From Lota lota (lineage: Eukaryota > Chordata > Actinopteri > Gadiformes > Lotidae), in assembly GCA_026745465.1 (NCBI GenBank), contig JACYXH010000475.1, positions 292,001-356,000 of the forward strand: a stretch of 64,000 nucleotides of DNA, read 5' to 3'. The translations under genes and the position numbers were made by a program. A model generated the notes under the pieces. The model saw only the letters and a list, made by a program, of their open reading frames with translations, was not told where the DNA came from and did no database searches. Numbering within the stretch: position 1 is the first letter of the stretch; every line of letters begins with the position of its first letter. Positions 63,601 through 64,000 of this stretch are shown in pieces.

Positions 63601-64000
63601 CTGTTATCAAGCATGGGTGGCCTACCAAACAGCACAGTGCTCCATCAGCCGTCAGTCCTTTCTTCCCCTTCCGTGACGAGCTCATCATTGAGGAAGGAAT
63701 CATCATGAAAGGTCACCAAACAGTCATTCCCCAGTCGCTACAGAGTGAGTACACAAACATTATGCACAGAGGACACCCAGGTGCAGAGTCGACCAAACGC
63801 AGAGCCCGAGGCATAGCGTTCTGGCCCACCATGAGCAAAGACATTGACAATGCAACACTCTCATGCTCTGTGTGTAACAGCACTAAACCACATCAACAGA
63901 AGGAACCACTCCAGCTTTACCCAGTTCCAGACCTACCGTGGTCCACAGTGGCAACAGACATCCTGGAATGGAATGGTAAACACTATCAAGTGCTTGTAGA
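60246..64000 (+). mobile_element. Ty3/Gypsy LTR retrotransposon, 5' LTR to integrase (cut by window end)
   Basis: Treated as a fossil element. A probable 5' LTR spans about 60246-60654 (TG...CA), followed at once by a primer-binding-site-like TGGTGTCAGAAGTGAAC. Gag lies at roughly 60.8-61.6 kb, with a CCHC-type zinc knuckle near 61.5 kb. A retropepsin-like protease (VDTGAKCNV) is at about 61.8 kb. Reverse transcriptase with the VDD catalytic box lies at about 62.3-62.9 kb, then RNase H (about 63.1-63.35 kb), then the integrase zinc-binding region and the start of its core near the window edge. Domain order protease-RT-RNase H-integrase places it in Ty3/Gypsy. The visible part looks nearly whole, with about one interruption at most. 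It appears young, but age cannot be estimated without the 3' LTR. Confidence 0.88.

Overview
This is a vertebrate, almost certainly ray-finned fish, genomic window. The genes are split into many short exons with GT/AG introns. CpG-rich exons sit in AT-rich introns, microsatellites are abundant, and the encoded proteins are vertebrate-specific (VANGL2, FCER1G, NECTIN4, ARHGAP30). I could not settle the species. All exon boundaries below were read by eye. For every multi-exon gene that starts and ends in the window, the exon phases join and the summed coding length divides by three.

Layout, left to right. (1) 192-3867, +: the last five visible coding exons of VANGL2, a planar cell polarity protein, ending in the PDZ-binding tail ETSV. 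(2) 6719-8534, +: FCER1G, the Fc receptor common gamma chain, a small ITAM adaptor. (3) 10123-20431, +: NECTIN4, an Ig-superfamily adhesion receptor, 11 exons. (4) 22447-23882 and 26379-29421, both -: two C2H2 zinc-finger genes (called ZNF-A and ZNF-B here). (5) 31872-39629, +: ARHGAP30, a Rho GTPase-activating protein, 13 exons. (6) 40197-41630, 43559-46703 and 48284-50222, all +: three more zinc-finger genes (ZNF-C, -D, -E). (7) 50.2-56 kb: a repeat-rich gap with a hAT-like MITE and a long composite repeat. (8) 56069-58654, -: purine nucleoside phosphorylase (PNP), exons 2-6. (9) 60246 to the window end, +: a Ty3/Gypsy LTR retrotransposon, treated as a fossil and cut by the window edge.

VANGL2, NECTIN4, ARHGAP30 and FCER1G all lie in the human 1q23 region, so the backbone is a conserved vertebrate linkage block. 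Five zinc-finger genes have expanded on both sides of ARHGAP30: two point left and three point right. All five begin with the same short helical module (consensus around SIMD-x-LAK-x-AV-x-EI). It is encoded by a separate first exon ending in phase 1 and followed by linkers with psi-K-x-E (SUMO-type) motifs and 2-4 C2H2 fingers. I think this family is the most interesting content. ZNF-B carries an in-frame tandem duplication of an exon pair. ZNF-D carries successive phase-1/phase-1 finger exons that could be included or skipped without breaking frame. I infer fast-evolving, lineage-specific DNA-binding factors. Their function cannot be read from this sequence.
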